This document shows, piece after piece, positions 26,002-33,069 of a stretch of 64,000 nucleotides of DNA; position 1 is the first letter of the stretch, and each line of letters begins with the position of its first letter. The notes below the pieces were generated by a model. It saw only the letters and a list, made by a program, of their open reading frames with translations. It made no database searches and was not told where the DNA came from. The stretch is taken from assembly GCA_035384565.1 (NCBI GenBank), contig DAOOIT010000004.1, positions 85,557-149,556 on the forward strand, given 5' to 3'. This DNA is from Planctomycetota bacterium. Lineage in GTDB: Bacteria; Planctomycetota; PUPC01; DSUN01. The position numbers and the translations under genes were made by a program.

Positions 26002-27396
26002 TCACGTTCTGCGCCCCCGGCGCCGCGCGAGGGCCAGCAGGCCAAGGGCCACGAGCGAGAGCGCTCCGGGCTCGGGGATCGCCGCCGTGGCGAGCCGGAA
26101 CTCAATGTCGAACTCGGGGCTGCTGTACGACACATCGGTTTGCGGGAAGAAGTAGTTGTCGCGGGCCGCCTCCGGCACCAGGGCGCCGAAGGGCGGAAAG
26201 TGGTCCCACGGCGCCAGGCCGTCCTGCGTCAGCGCGATTGCGTCGCCGAACACGTCGCCCCAGTTCAGCACGAACGAGTTGCCCGGGTTGCCGACCTCGC
26301 GGAACGTGAGCTCGGTCCAGATGTCGAAGAAGGAGGCGAAATGGCCCGAGTTCGTCCGAGTCAGGGTCATGGTGCCGTTCGATACCCTCAGCGGGTCCAG
26401 TTCCACGAACACATCGAAGAAGGAGTCCACGCCGCCCGTGGTGACCGTGATGGGGTTGAGGGACACCAGGCTCAATTGGACGAGTTCGATGGGCACGGGG
26501 TCGGTGCTGCCGGCGAAGGGCAGGTTGCCGTCGGCGAGGCGCCGAACGATCGTGTCGGTGTTGCCCAGGGGGCCCACGGGATTCGGTGGGTAGCCGATCA
26601 GCAGGATACTGCCCGTGAACGGCTCGGAGCCGGGGTCGAAGAAGCCGGCGGGGATCGGGTTCTCCTGGCCAAAGCGCAGCTCGGCCCGCACCGTGCTGAG
26701 GTGGTCGTTGCCCGCTGTGACGACCTGGCCCGGGCTCAGGCGGGCCGTGGAGACCGTGGTGCCCGAGTGGCCGTCCAGGACCCCGCCCGGCGCACCCACG
26801 AAGTCAATGCGGTACGTGATGTCGAAGAAGCTGTCCACCGCCCAGTTGCCGCCCGACAGTTGGCGGAGCGTGGTGTGGCCGGGGCTGGGCATGCCAAAGC
26901 CCGTGCCAGCCGTGATGCGCAGCAGGTCGAAGTCCGGGTCGCCCGGCGGCAGTTGGCCCTGAAGGACGAACAGGTCGGTCGGGAACGATTGCACGGGAAC
27001 GGTGGGGTTGCGCGGCCCGACGTGCACCTGGGTCTGGACCGCGGGCAAACTGAGGGAACGGTGGATGCCCGCGTAGGCCCCAGTGCCCGTGAGGTCGAGG
27101 GTGGCCATGTACTGGAACGTGTCGGCCACGCCGCCGAGGGTGCCGCCGGGCACCGAGACGAAGCCGGATGGATTGTAGAGACGCAACGTGCCCTGGAAGG
27201 TCGAGCCCGGCGGCAAGCCGTTAATGATGAACTGCGTGCCGAGCGGTGTGCCCCAGCCGGCTCCCGGCGCATTGGCCAACAGCACCTCGTCGTCAACCTC
27301 GGGCAGAATGATGTCGGCCTGCGCGCAGGGCGCTCCGGCGAAGAGGCCCACGAGGGCTGCGCTGAGGAGCAGCGCCCGGCATCGGTTGTGGTCCAT
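26002..27396 (-). CDS. PEP-CTERM-anchored exported protein
   Basis: 464 residues. Signal peptide (MDHNRCRALLLSAALVGLFAG) and the PEP-CTERM tail AIPEPGALSLVALGLLALARRR. The body alternates short beta-like segments with Gly, Asn and Thr (GSFQ, VPGGTLGGVADTF, GNTDTIVRRLADG) and repeated FF/SFFD(I/V) elements (VDSFFDITYRI, VDSFFDVFVEL, SFFDIWTEL), three copies of one motif about 80-100 residues apart. Function unknown. The ATG follows AAGGAG. Upstream 27397-27701 is AT-richer. Confidence 0.88.
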   Translation of the reverse strand: MDHNRCRALLLSAALVGLFAGAPCAQADIILPEVDDEVLLANAPGAGWGTPLGTQFIINGLPPGSTFQGTLRLYNPSGFVSVPGGTLGGVADTFQYMATLDLTGTGAYAGIHRSLSLPAVQTQVHVGPRNPTVPVQSFPTDLFVLQGQLPPGDPDFDLLRITAGTGFGMPSPGHTTLRQLSGGNWAVDSFFDITYRIDFVGAPGGVLDGHSGTTVSTARLSPGQVVTAGNDHLSTVRAELRFGQENPIPAGFFDPGSEPFTGSILLIGYPPNPVGPLGNTDTIVRRLADGNLPFAGSTDPVPIELVQLSLVSLNPITVTTGGVDSFFDVFVELDPLRVSNGTMTLTRTNSGHFASFFDIWTELTFREVGNPGNSFVLNWGDVFGDAIALTQDGLAPWDHFPPFGALVPEAARDNYFFPQTDVSYSSPEFDIEFRLATAAIPEPGALSLVALGLLALARRRGRRT

Positions 27397-27701
27397 CCCC
27401 CGTCTCCTTCAGCCGTTGCCCGTCACCTTGGTCCTGGCGGGAGCAACCGGCGTGCCGGGCGACGGGCGGGAGAGGGGTGTGTTTTGAAGTGTGTGATGCG
27501 GATGGTGTTATGGAGTTTTCCGAGTGACTTAGTGGGGATTGGGATTTGGAACATGTTGCCAACTCGCAACGGAAGTTTGGCCACTGCCATATAAGTTATG
27601 ACTCTGGCATTACTTACGTGTGCTGCTTCTTGGCAACATGGCGTGGCGCAGGCGCAACGCGCCGGCCATTACCCTGCCCCTGGGGTCCGCCGGCCTGACG
27701 C
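27397..27701. other. AT-rich regulatory spacer
   Basis: No gene. Positions 27480-27625 are distinctly lower in GC than the surroundings and carry short symmetric motifs (GTTGCCAACTCGCAAC at 27555-27570; TATAAGTTATG at 27591-27601). The region lies upstream of the minus-strand PEP-CTERM gene, so it probably holds its promoter and regulator site. I found no convincing -24/-12 site here. Confidence 0.45.
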
Positions 27702-28694
27702 CTATGGGAGGCCGAGGCCCTCCTGGTTCGATGCAATGCGGTCGAAGAGGGTGTGGAGCCTCTCGTCGGGCTGGTAGACGGCGGCGCGGCGGCGATAGCA
27801 CTCGGCCGAGCGGCGCATCGCCTCGTCGAGGCTCACGCGGCACTCGAACCGCCCGACCACGCCCATGACCTTCGAGTTGTCGAAGAGCACCGACCAGGTC
27901 TTGTCGCCCAGGAGCGGCCCGGCCCATTCGGGGTTGTAGCGCACCAGCGTGTCGGTGGGCACGTGAACGAGGCGCGGCTCGGCCCCCAGCGCGCGGCCCA
28001 TGGCCTGGAAGATGGCATCCCACGGGTACGATTTCATGTGGCGTGTGATGTGGAACGCCTCGCCGAGCGCCTTGGGGTTGCCGAGCAGGCCGACGAAGGG
28101 CACGGCGAAGTCTTCCGAATGGGTGAGGGTCCAGAGGGCCGTGCCGTCGCCGTGGACGAGGAGGGGCCTGCCGTGGAGGATGCGCCAGGCCCAGTCGTCG
28201 CCGCGCCCGATGCCGCCCGGGAAGCGGGTGCGCAGGGTGTGGCTCGGGCGCACGATCGTCACGGGCAGCCGGCCGTCGGCGTGCTGGCGCAGCAGGAACG
28301 CTTCCATGTCGGCCTTGGTCTGGCTGTAGGGCCAGAAGGGGTTCGCCAGAGGCACATCCTCGGTGATGACCACGCGGGTGGGCGGCTTCTGGTAGGCGGA
28401 GGCGGTGGAGATGAAGACGTATTGCCCGCAGCGGCCGGCGAACACCTCGGCGTCGCGCCGCGCGGTGGCGAGGTCGTAGGCGAGGAACTGGCAGACGGCG
28501 TCGAACCGCTCGGTGCCGAGGGCCTCGTAGGCCGCTGGGTCCTTCAGGTCGCCCGGGATGTGGCGCACGCCGGGCGGCAGGGGCTCCTCGGTCCGGCCGC
28601 GGTTGAACACGGCCACCTTGTGGCCGGCCTCGACGCTGCGCCAGACGCAGGCCGTGGAGATCTCGCCTGTGCCGCCGATATAGAGCACGCGCAT
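27702..28694 (-). CDS. NAD-dependent epimerase/dehydratase (short-chain dehydrogenase family)
   Basis: 330 residues. MRVLYIGGTGEIS is the Rossmann NAD(P)-binding start (G-x-x-G-x-x-S variant of GxxGxxG). A Ser/Tyr-Lys catalytic set follows: FISTASAYQKPP and PYSQTKADMEAFL (Y-x-x-x-K variant). The fold suggests a nucleotide-sugar epimerase or reductase. The ATG follows GAGGGAA; earlier in-frame codons extend into the neighbouring gene. It begins 16 bp after the PQQ-propeller gene and is probably co-transcribed with it. Confidence 0.85.
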   Translation of the reverse strand: MRVLYIGGTGEISTACVWRSVEAGHKVAVFNRGRTEEPLPPGVRHIPGDLKDPAAYEALGTERFDAVCQFLAYDLATARRDAEVFAGRCGQYVFISTASAYQKPPTRVVITEDVPLANPFWPYSQTKADMEAFLLRQHADGRLPVTIVRPSHTLRTRFPGGIGRGDDWAWRILHGRPLLVHGDGTALWTLTHSEDFAVPFVGLLGNPKALGEAFHITRHMKSYPWDAIFQAMGRALGAEPRLVHVPTDTLVRYNPEWAGPLLGDKTWSVLFDNSKVMGVVGRFECRVSLDEAMRRSAECYRRRAAVYQPDERLHTLFDRIASNQEGLGLP

Positions 28695-28710
28695 TGCGTT
28701 CCCTCTCAAG

Positions 28711-30780
28711 TCACCTCGGCCCGATGGCGTAGAGGCTGCCCTCGCCGCGAAGGTACAGGCGGTCGCCATCGAAGACGGGGTTGGCGACGAAGCGCTCGGA
28801 CCGCTCGGCCCAGTGGCCGACGGCGACGACGTTCTCGATCTTGTTCTTGGCGATCTGCCTGTAGACCCGGCCCGGCTCGAGCACGAGCGCGCCGCCGGCA
28901 TTGCCGAACACGTAGAGGTGCTTGCCCGCCAGAGCAGGGCTCACACCCACGCCGCGCGCCGCCCCCTCGTTCACCCACTGGAACGGGTCGAGGTCGAGCA
29001 GCTTCTGGTACACGATCGCGCCCTGCGCCACGTCCACCACGGTCAGCACGCCGGTGTTGTTGACGAGATAGGCGAGGCCCTCGTGGATGACGGGCGAGGA
29101 GAGGTGCCAGGGCATGTAGTACTTGGGGAAGGGCGAGCGCACGCTCAACGAGCGTGTGGCGAGCTTCAGCGGCTCGGCCAGGGCGTCGGGCAGCGTCTGG
29201 ATGAAGAGCTGCATGCTGCCGCCGGTGGTGAGGAAGAGCTCGCGGCCCTCGACGACGGGCGAGGCGATGCCCTGGTTGCCCGCCTCGACGTTCTTATAGA
29301 CCAGCCTGCCGTCGCTCGTCCGCACGAGGCCGCCGTTGCCCAGGACGATGACGCTCTCGGCGCCGATGCGGGTGGCGAACGGGGTGCCGTGGAAGAAGCC
29401 CTGGGGGTTCGCTCCCGTGTGCGGCATCAGGGGCGTTCGCCAGGCGAGCTTGCCGGTGTCGGCCTCGAAGGCCAGCAGATCGCGCATGAAGACGATCAGC
29501 TTGCCGTCGGCGAGGATGGGCGAGGAGGAGAAGCCGTGCTCGACGGCGGGCAGGATGTCGGCGCGGATCCAGCGGCGGCGGCCGTCGAGGTCGTAGCTGG
29601 CGGTCACGCCCATGCCGAACCAGCAGTAGATGGAGCGGCCATCGGTTGCGGGCGTGTAGCCCGAGAAGCCCACGTCGGGCGGGTCATAGCGCTTGTAGCG
29701 GTCGGGGGCGAGGCGGCGCATCTCCTTGTGAATCTCGAGCTCGACGGCGAGCTTCTCCTCGAGCTGCTTCGGCGTGGCCGTGCCGGCGACGACGGCGGCG
29801 TTCAGACCGTCGAGCTTCGCGGCCAGGGGCTGCACCTCCTGGAAGGCGCCGGCCTTCTCCTCGTCGCTCAGGGCGTCGAAGAAGCTGTTCGTGCGCATCC
29901 AGAGCAGCCGGCCCGTGCGCTTGTCGAGGCAGGCGAGGTCGTAGGACTCGCTCTGAAGGTAGAGCCTGTCGCCGACGATGACGGGCGAGCCGACCCCCAT
30001 GCCGCCGCCGTAGAAGCCCAGGCGCGTGCCCGGCAGCGGGGCCGTCCACGCGATGCCGGTCTCCTCGTACTCGGCGGGCGGGCAGGCGTGGAGGATGGGC
30101 ACGAGATACCAGTCCTGCTCGCCGGGGGCCGACTTGATGACGAGGCGGTTCCAGCCCTTGGCCAGCCGCAGGCGCAGGCGGGCCGCGAAGTCCTGGCTCG
30201 GCGTGCCGTTGAGCCACAGCCGCACCTTGCCCACGCACGTGAGGTTCAGGCGGAAGGCGCCGCCGGTGTCGGAGTAGACGTTCGTGGCGACGTAGGCGAC
30301 CGCCTTCTCCCGGGGGCCCTTGCCCTCGGCGCCATCGGGTCCCGCCACGGGCGGGAGGCCGAAGAGCGCGGCGAAGTCGAGATGAGCGTTGTCGAGGGTC
30401 ACCTTTCGCCAGGCGAGGCCGGCCGGCCCGTCGCCGGCTCCGGGTGCCCGGTCGCCCTCGCGGGGCGCGAGTTGCGCCTCCTCGGGCAGCGTGGGCTTGT
30501 CGAAGGCCGCCGCATCGGCGAGCGGCACGGGGCCGAGCACCAGCCATTCGCGGGCCACGCCGTCGGGCATGGGCGCGCCCGCGTCGCCCTCCTTCGGCGG
30601 CTGGGCCTGGAAGCGCAGGCCCTTCACGGCCTTGCTCACGCGCCCCCAGGCAACGGGCGGCGTCGCGTCGGGGTACTTGCCGGTGCCGTCGCCCCGCCAG
30701 CCCACGGTCGCCGCGCGAGCCGCACAGGCCAATCCCAAGCACAACGACACCGCCACACAAGACCATCCTGCCTTGGCCAC
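28711..30780 (-). CDS. Exported PQQ-like beta-propeller protein
   Basis: 689 residues. The GTG start (AGGAG upstream) gives VAKAGWSCVAVSLCLGLACAARA, a signal peptide. Repeated beta-propeller blades carry the W/G signatures of PQQ-type repeats: YDLACLDKRTGRLLW, WFGMGVTASYDLDGRRRWIR, ALVLEPGRVYR, PVFDGDRLYLRGEGSLYAIG. No PQQ-enzyme Cys-Cys motif or catalytic Asp was seen, so it is probably a structural or binding propeller like BamB or relatives. An internal stretch (residues 90-240) has carbohydrate-binding character (VRLWLNGTPSQDF). It shares a likely transcript with the epimerase. Start could also be an ATG 21 bases upstream. Confidence 0.82.
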   Translation of the reverse strand: MAKAGWSCVAVSLCLGLACAARAATVGWRGDGTGKYPDATPPVAWGRVSKAVKGLRFQAQPPKEGDAGAPMPDGVAREWLVLGPVPLADAAAFDKPTLPEEAQLAPREGDRAPGAGDGPAGLAWRKVTLDNAHLDFAALFGLPPVAGPDGAEGKGPREKAVAYVATNVYSDTGGAFRLNLTCVGKVRLWLNGTPSQDFAARLRLRLAKGWNRLVIKSAPGEQDWYLVPILHACPPAEYEETGIAWTAPLPGTRLGFYGGGMGVGSPVIVGDRLYLQSESYDLACLDKRTGRLLWMRTNSFFDALSDEEKAGAFQEVQPLAAKLDGLNAAVVAGTATPKQLEEKLAVELEIHKEMRRLAPDRYKRYDPPDVGFSGYTPATDGRSIYCWFGMGVTASYDLDGRRRWIRADILPAVEHGFSSSPILADGKLIVFMRDLLAFEADTGKLAWRTPLMPHTGANPQGFFHGTPFATRIGAESVIVLGNGGLVRTSDGRLVYKNVEAGNQGIASPVVEGRELFLTTGGSMQLFIQTLPDALAEPLKLATRSLSVRSPFPKYYMPWHLSSPVIHEGLAYLVNNTGVLTVVDVAQGAIVYQKLLDLDPFQWVNEGAARGVGVSPALAGKHLYVFGNAGGALVLEPGRVYRQIAKNKIENVVAVGHWAERSERFVANPVFDGDRLYLRGEGSLYAIGPR

Positions 30781-30828
30781 GACCTGCTCCTGGCCTCCCA
30801 TCTCGCACGGCCGCACCCGCTCACGGGC

Positions 30829-30857
30829 TTGCGGCGAGCCGAACCCCACGCTATGAT
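30829..30857 (+). promoter_or_regulatory. Sigma-70-like promoter for the sugar isomerase gene
   Basis: TTGCGG (30829-30834), 17-bp spacer, TATGAT (30852-30857), 75 bp before the ATG at 30933. Confidence 0.6.
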
Positions 30858-30932
30858 GCCACAAGTGGGCGAAGACTTCCAGCGAACTACGGCCTCGCGC
30901 GAACCCGCACCACCCACCCGAGGGGAACGGAT

Positions 30933-31892
30933 ATGCCCAAGATCGGCCTCATGCCACGCTGCTATCTGAACGACATTGCGGCGGGACGGATGGACCTCTT
31001 CGCCTGGCTCGACGACGCGGCCTGCCTCGAGCCCGAGGGGCACGAACTGCACGCCGCCTTCTTCCAGGGCAAGAGCGGCGGCTACGTGGACCGGGCGCGC
31101 TGCCACGCCGAGTCGCTCGGCACGCCCGTCGTCTCGCTGTGCTACGCGCCCGACTTCACGCAGCCCGACCCCGCGGCCCGCGCGGCCGAGGTGCGCGGGC
31201 AGCAGGCGGCCATCCGCCTCGCCGCGCGCCTGGGCGCCGGCCTGTGCCGCACCCTCAGCGGCCAGCGCCGCGAGGGGCTCGACGTGGACCAGGCCGTCGG
31301 CTGGGTGGCCGAGTGCATCGAGCAATCGCTGCCCGTCGCCGAAGAGTGCGGCGTGAAACTGGTCATCGAGAACCACTACAAGGACGCGTTCTGGGCCTAC
31401 CCCGAGTTCGCCCAGAGGGCCGAGGTGTTTCTCCGCATCGTCGAGCGGGTTCACTCGCCGCACTTTGGCGTGCAATTCGACCCGTCCAACGCCATCCTGG
31501 CCGGCGACGACCCGATCGCGCTGCTCCAGGCGGTGAAGGGCCGGCTGGTCTCGATGCACGCGAGCGACCGGTTCCTCGAGCCGGGCGCGTCGCTCGACGA
31601 CCTGCGCCAGGCCGACGGCACGCTGGGCTACTCGCCCAAGCTGCGCCACGGCGAAATCGGCAAGGGCCTCAACGACTACCACGCCATCTTCACCATCCTG
31701 CGCGAAATCCGCTACGGCGGCTGGATCACAGTGGAGAACGGCGACACAATGGAGTCCATGCGAAACTCGATCCGTTTCCTCAAGGGTATGCGAGCCAAGT
31801 ACTTCGGCTCATCAGTGTTCGGCGATCCCGACGTGGCTGGCGGCGGAGAGCGTGGGACGGGTGCCGTGGCGCCGCCGAGGACCAGCCCATAA
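30933..31892 (+). CDS. Sugar phosphate isomerase/epimerase (cytosolic)
   Basis: 319 residues. TIM-barrel isomerase with LVIENHYKDAFW, FGVQFDPSNA, LVSMHASDRF, and GGWITVENGD near the C-terminus; the E-N, D-P, H and E residues are probable metal ligands. The ATG follows GGGG. No signal peptide, unlike the Tat-exported relative at 23472. The last 28 residues (SSVFGDPDVAGG..) are not shared with the displaced duplicate copy at 32667-32768, which stops right after KYFG. They may therefore be an extension gained when the original stop codon was lost. Confidence 0.87.
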   Translation: MPKIGLMPRCYLNDIAAGRMDLFAWLDDAACLEPEGHELHAAFFQGKSGGYVDRARCHAESLGTPVVSLCYAPDFTQPDPAARAAEVRGQQAAIRLAARLGAGLCRTLSGQRREGLDVDQAVGWVAECIEQSLPVAEECGVKLVIENHYKDAFWAYPEFAQRAEVFLRIVERVHSPHFGVQFDPSNAILAGDDPIALLQAVKGRLVSMHASDRFLEPGASLDDLRQADGTLGYSPKLRHGEIGKGLNDYHAIFTILREIRYGGWITVENGDTMESMRNSIRFLKGMRAKYFGSSVFGDPDVAGGGERGTGAVAPPRTSP

Positions 31893-31959
31893 CCATCTAT
31901 GCCGCAAGGCCTTACGCCCTCCGGCCACTCCCGCTCGCATGCTTGCTCATCGCGCAGAT

Positions 31960-32056
31960 GAACAAGTATGGCCGGAACCGCGAGAATCGCCCATTCTCGC
32001 CCATCTACCCATGCTGTATCACTCTCCCCCTCACAGGGTTGATACAGCATGGGCAG
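31960..32056. repeat. Family C repeat copy
   Basis: AAGTATGGCCGGAACC, GAGAATCGCCCATTCTCGCCC and a TGATACAGCATGGG arm mirrored by CCCATGCTGTATCA (32008-32021 and 32040-32053). The inverted TGATACAGCATGGG arms form a 14-bp palindromic pair. Confidence 0.65.
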
Positions 32057-32103
32057 GCGACGCCCGCCAGCCGCTCGGCACAGGCCCTCCCGCGTCCAAC
32101 CCC

Positions 32104-32136
32104 AACCTCCCGCGGGTTCGCAACCCGCGGGAGGTT
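32104..32136. repeat. Family E hairpin, copy 2
   Basis: Perfect 15-bp arms AACCTCCCGCGGGTT / complement with a 3-base loop. Confidence 0.75.
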
Positions 32137-32199
32137 CGTGAATCCCGCGTCCACTCTTCCCCGAAGAGGAAGGGGCCGCAGAGCGGCCAAGATCCCCGT

Positions 32200-32460
32200 C
32201 CCCACGCAGAGCGTAGGGACGAGAAAGAGAGGCCCGTCCCCACGCAGAGCGCAGGGACGAGAAAGGGGGGAGCAGAGCGTAGGGACGAGAAGAAGAAGGA
32301 GAGCGTGAGGACGACAAGAGGGGGCAGGGCGTAGGGACGAGGGAGAGTAGCCGCAAGCGTCCCGCTTGCGCAGGTTTTCGTTCTCGCCCCTACGCTCCGT
32401 CACCTTCTCCTTCTCGCCTCTGCGCTCCGCGTGGGGGCGAATCTTCGGACGCTCCCGCGT
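32200..32460. repeat. Tandem GAGCGTAGGGACGAG repeat block (family D)
   Basis: At least six near-identical GCGTAGGGACGAG(A) or inverted ACGCTCCG units in 260 bp, in both orientations, separated by 12-35 bases. No coding sense. Confidence 0.65.
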
Positions 32461-32468
32461 CCAACCCC

Positions 32469-32501
32469 AACCTCCCGCGGGTTCGCAACCCGCGGGAGGT
32501 T
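32469..32501. repeat. Family E hairpin, copy 3
   Basis: Same 15-bp arms as the copy at 32104-32136, with loop CGC. Confidence 0.75.
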
Positions 32502-32577
32502 CTTGCCCCCTCCTCCCCGAAGACGAAGCGACGGCAGAGCGGCCAAGAGGCCGAGCTTCGTTCTCGGGGTTCGGCTG

Positions 32578-32640
32578 TGGGCGGGGCCTCCGTGCCCCGC
32601 GTCCTGCCACCTCCTCGCGGGGGGCAGAGCCCCCGCCCAC
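32578..32640. repeat. GGGCGGGGCCTCCG inverted repeat (family F), copy 1
   Basis: GTGGGCGGGGCCTCCGTGCC at one end and CCCCGCCCAC at the other. A second copy is at 53475-53542. Confidence 0.65.
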
Positions 32641-32666
32641 AAGCCTGCAACCCCAACCTCGGAGTC

Positions 32667-32768
32667 CGCTACGGCGGATGGATCACAGTGGAGAACGGCG
32701 ACAGACTGGAGTCCACGCGGAACTCGATCCGTTTCCTCAAGGGTATGGAAGCTAAGTACTTCGGATGA
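32667..32768 (+). pseudogene. 3' fragment of a duplicated sugar isomerase gene
   Basis: 34 codons encode RYGGWITVENGD, ESTRNSIRFLKGM and AKYFG followed by a stop. This is nearly the same as the C-terminal part of the intact isomerase gene at 31710-31812 (about 88% identical at nucleotide level by eye). The upstream part of the copy is missing and is replaced by repeats. It has no start codon or ribosome site of its own and is most likely a dead duplicate end, either from a tandem duplication followed by deletion or from recombination across the repeats. Confidence 0.85.
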
Positions 32769-33069
32769 CATGGCGCTGGCATCCACCATGCTGGACCGGC
32801 TTGTCGCGGGAAGCGAACACACCTAAGTGCAATTACGCCAATGAATTACGCCACACTCTGCCATGAGAAGGGCCGCTGCGTCCGACTGCGCAGACGGACC
32901 GCATGCAGATCGCGTCCGGGCCTGTGGCGAGCTGAGTGTGTAAGTAACTGTTGCATAATGTCTTACGATTTCAAGCACTGAGAGTCGGAAAGCGCTGCTG
33001 GCGGCATGAGGTTTGCTAATTTTGAACGTGTTACGCTGGACTGCTGGGTCAACAACAGGAGGTCCCGTG
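32769..33069. promoter_or_regulatory. Spacer with sigma-54-type promoter
   Basis: 301 bp without a gene. A -24/-12 site lies at 33002-33017 (annotated separately). The segment 32826-33050 has lower GC than neighbouring genes and includes AAGTAACTGTTGCATAATGT. Upstream activator sites are not identified. Confidence 0.5.
33002..33017 (+). promoter_or_regulatory. Sigma-54 (-24/-12) promoter candidate
   Basis: CGGCATGAGGTTTGCT. The GG at 33003-33004 and GC at 33015-33016 are separated by the required 12 bp, and TTGCT is a perfect -12 element; the -24 element CGGCATG differs from TGGCACG at two positions. It lies 54 bp before the start codon. PEP-CTERM genes elsewhere are linked to RpoN-dependent regulation, which makes the placement plausible. 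Confidence 0.6.

Larger units (their letters stand above)
31893..32663. other. Repeat-filled spacer between an isomerase gene and its displaced 3' duplicate
   Basis: 770 bp with no gene. It holds a family C copy (31960-32056), two perfect hairpin repeats of family E (32104-32136, 32469-32501), many GAGCGTAGGGACGAG direct repeats of family D (32200-32450) and a GGGCGGGGCCTCCG inverted element (32578-32640). It is the densest repeat cluster in the window. Confidence 0.75.

Noticed and set aside
25831..27701. Sigma-54 sites before the other two PEP-CTERM genes
   Set aside because: GG and GC pairs were found but the spacing is 13, 15 or 16 rather than 12.
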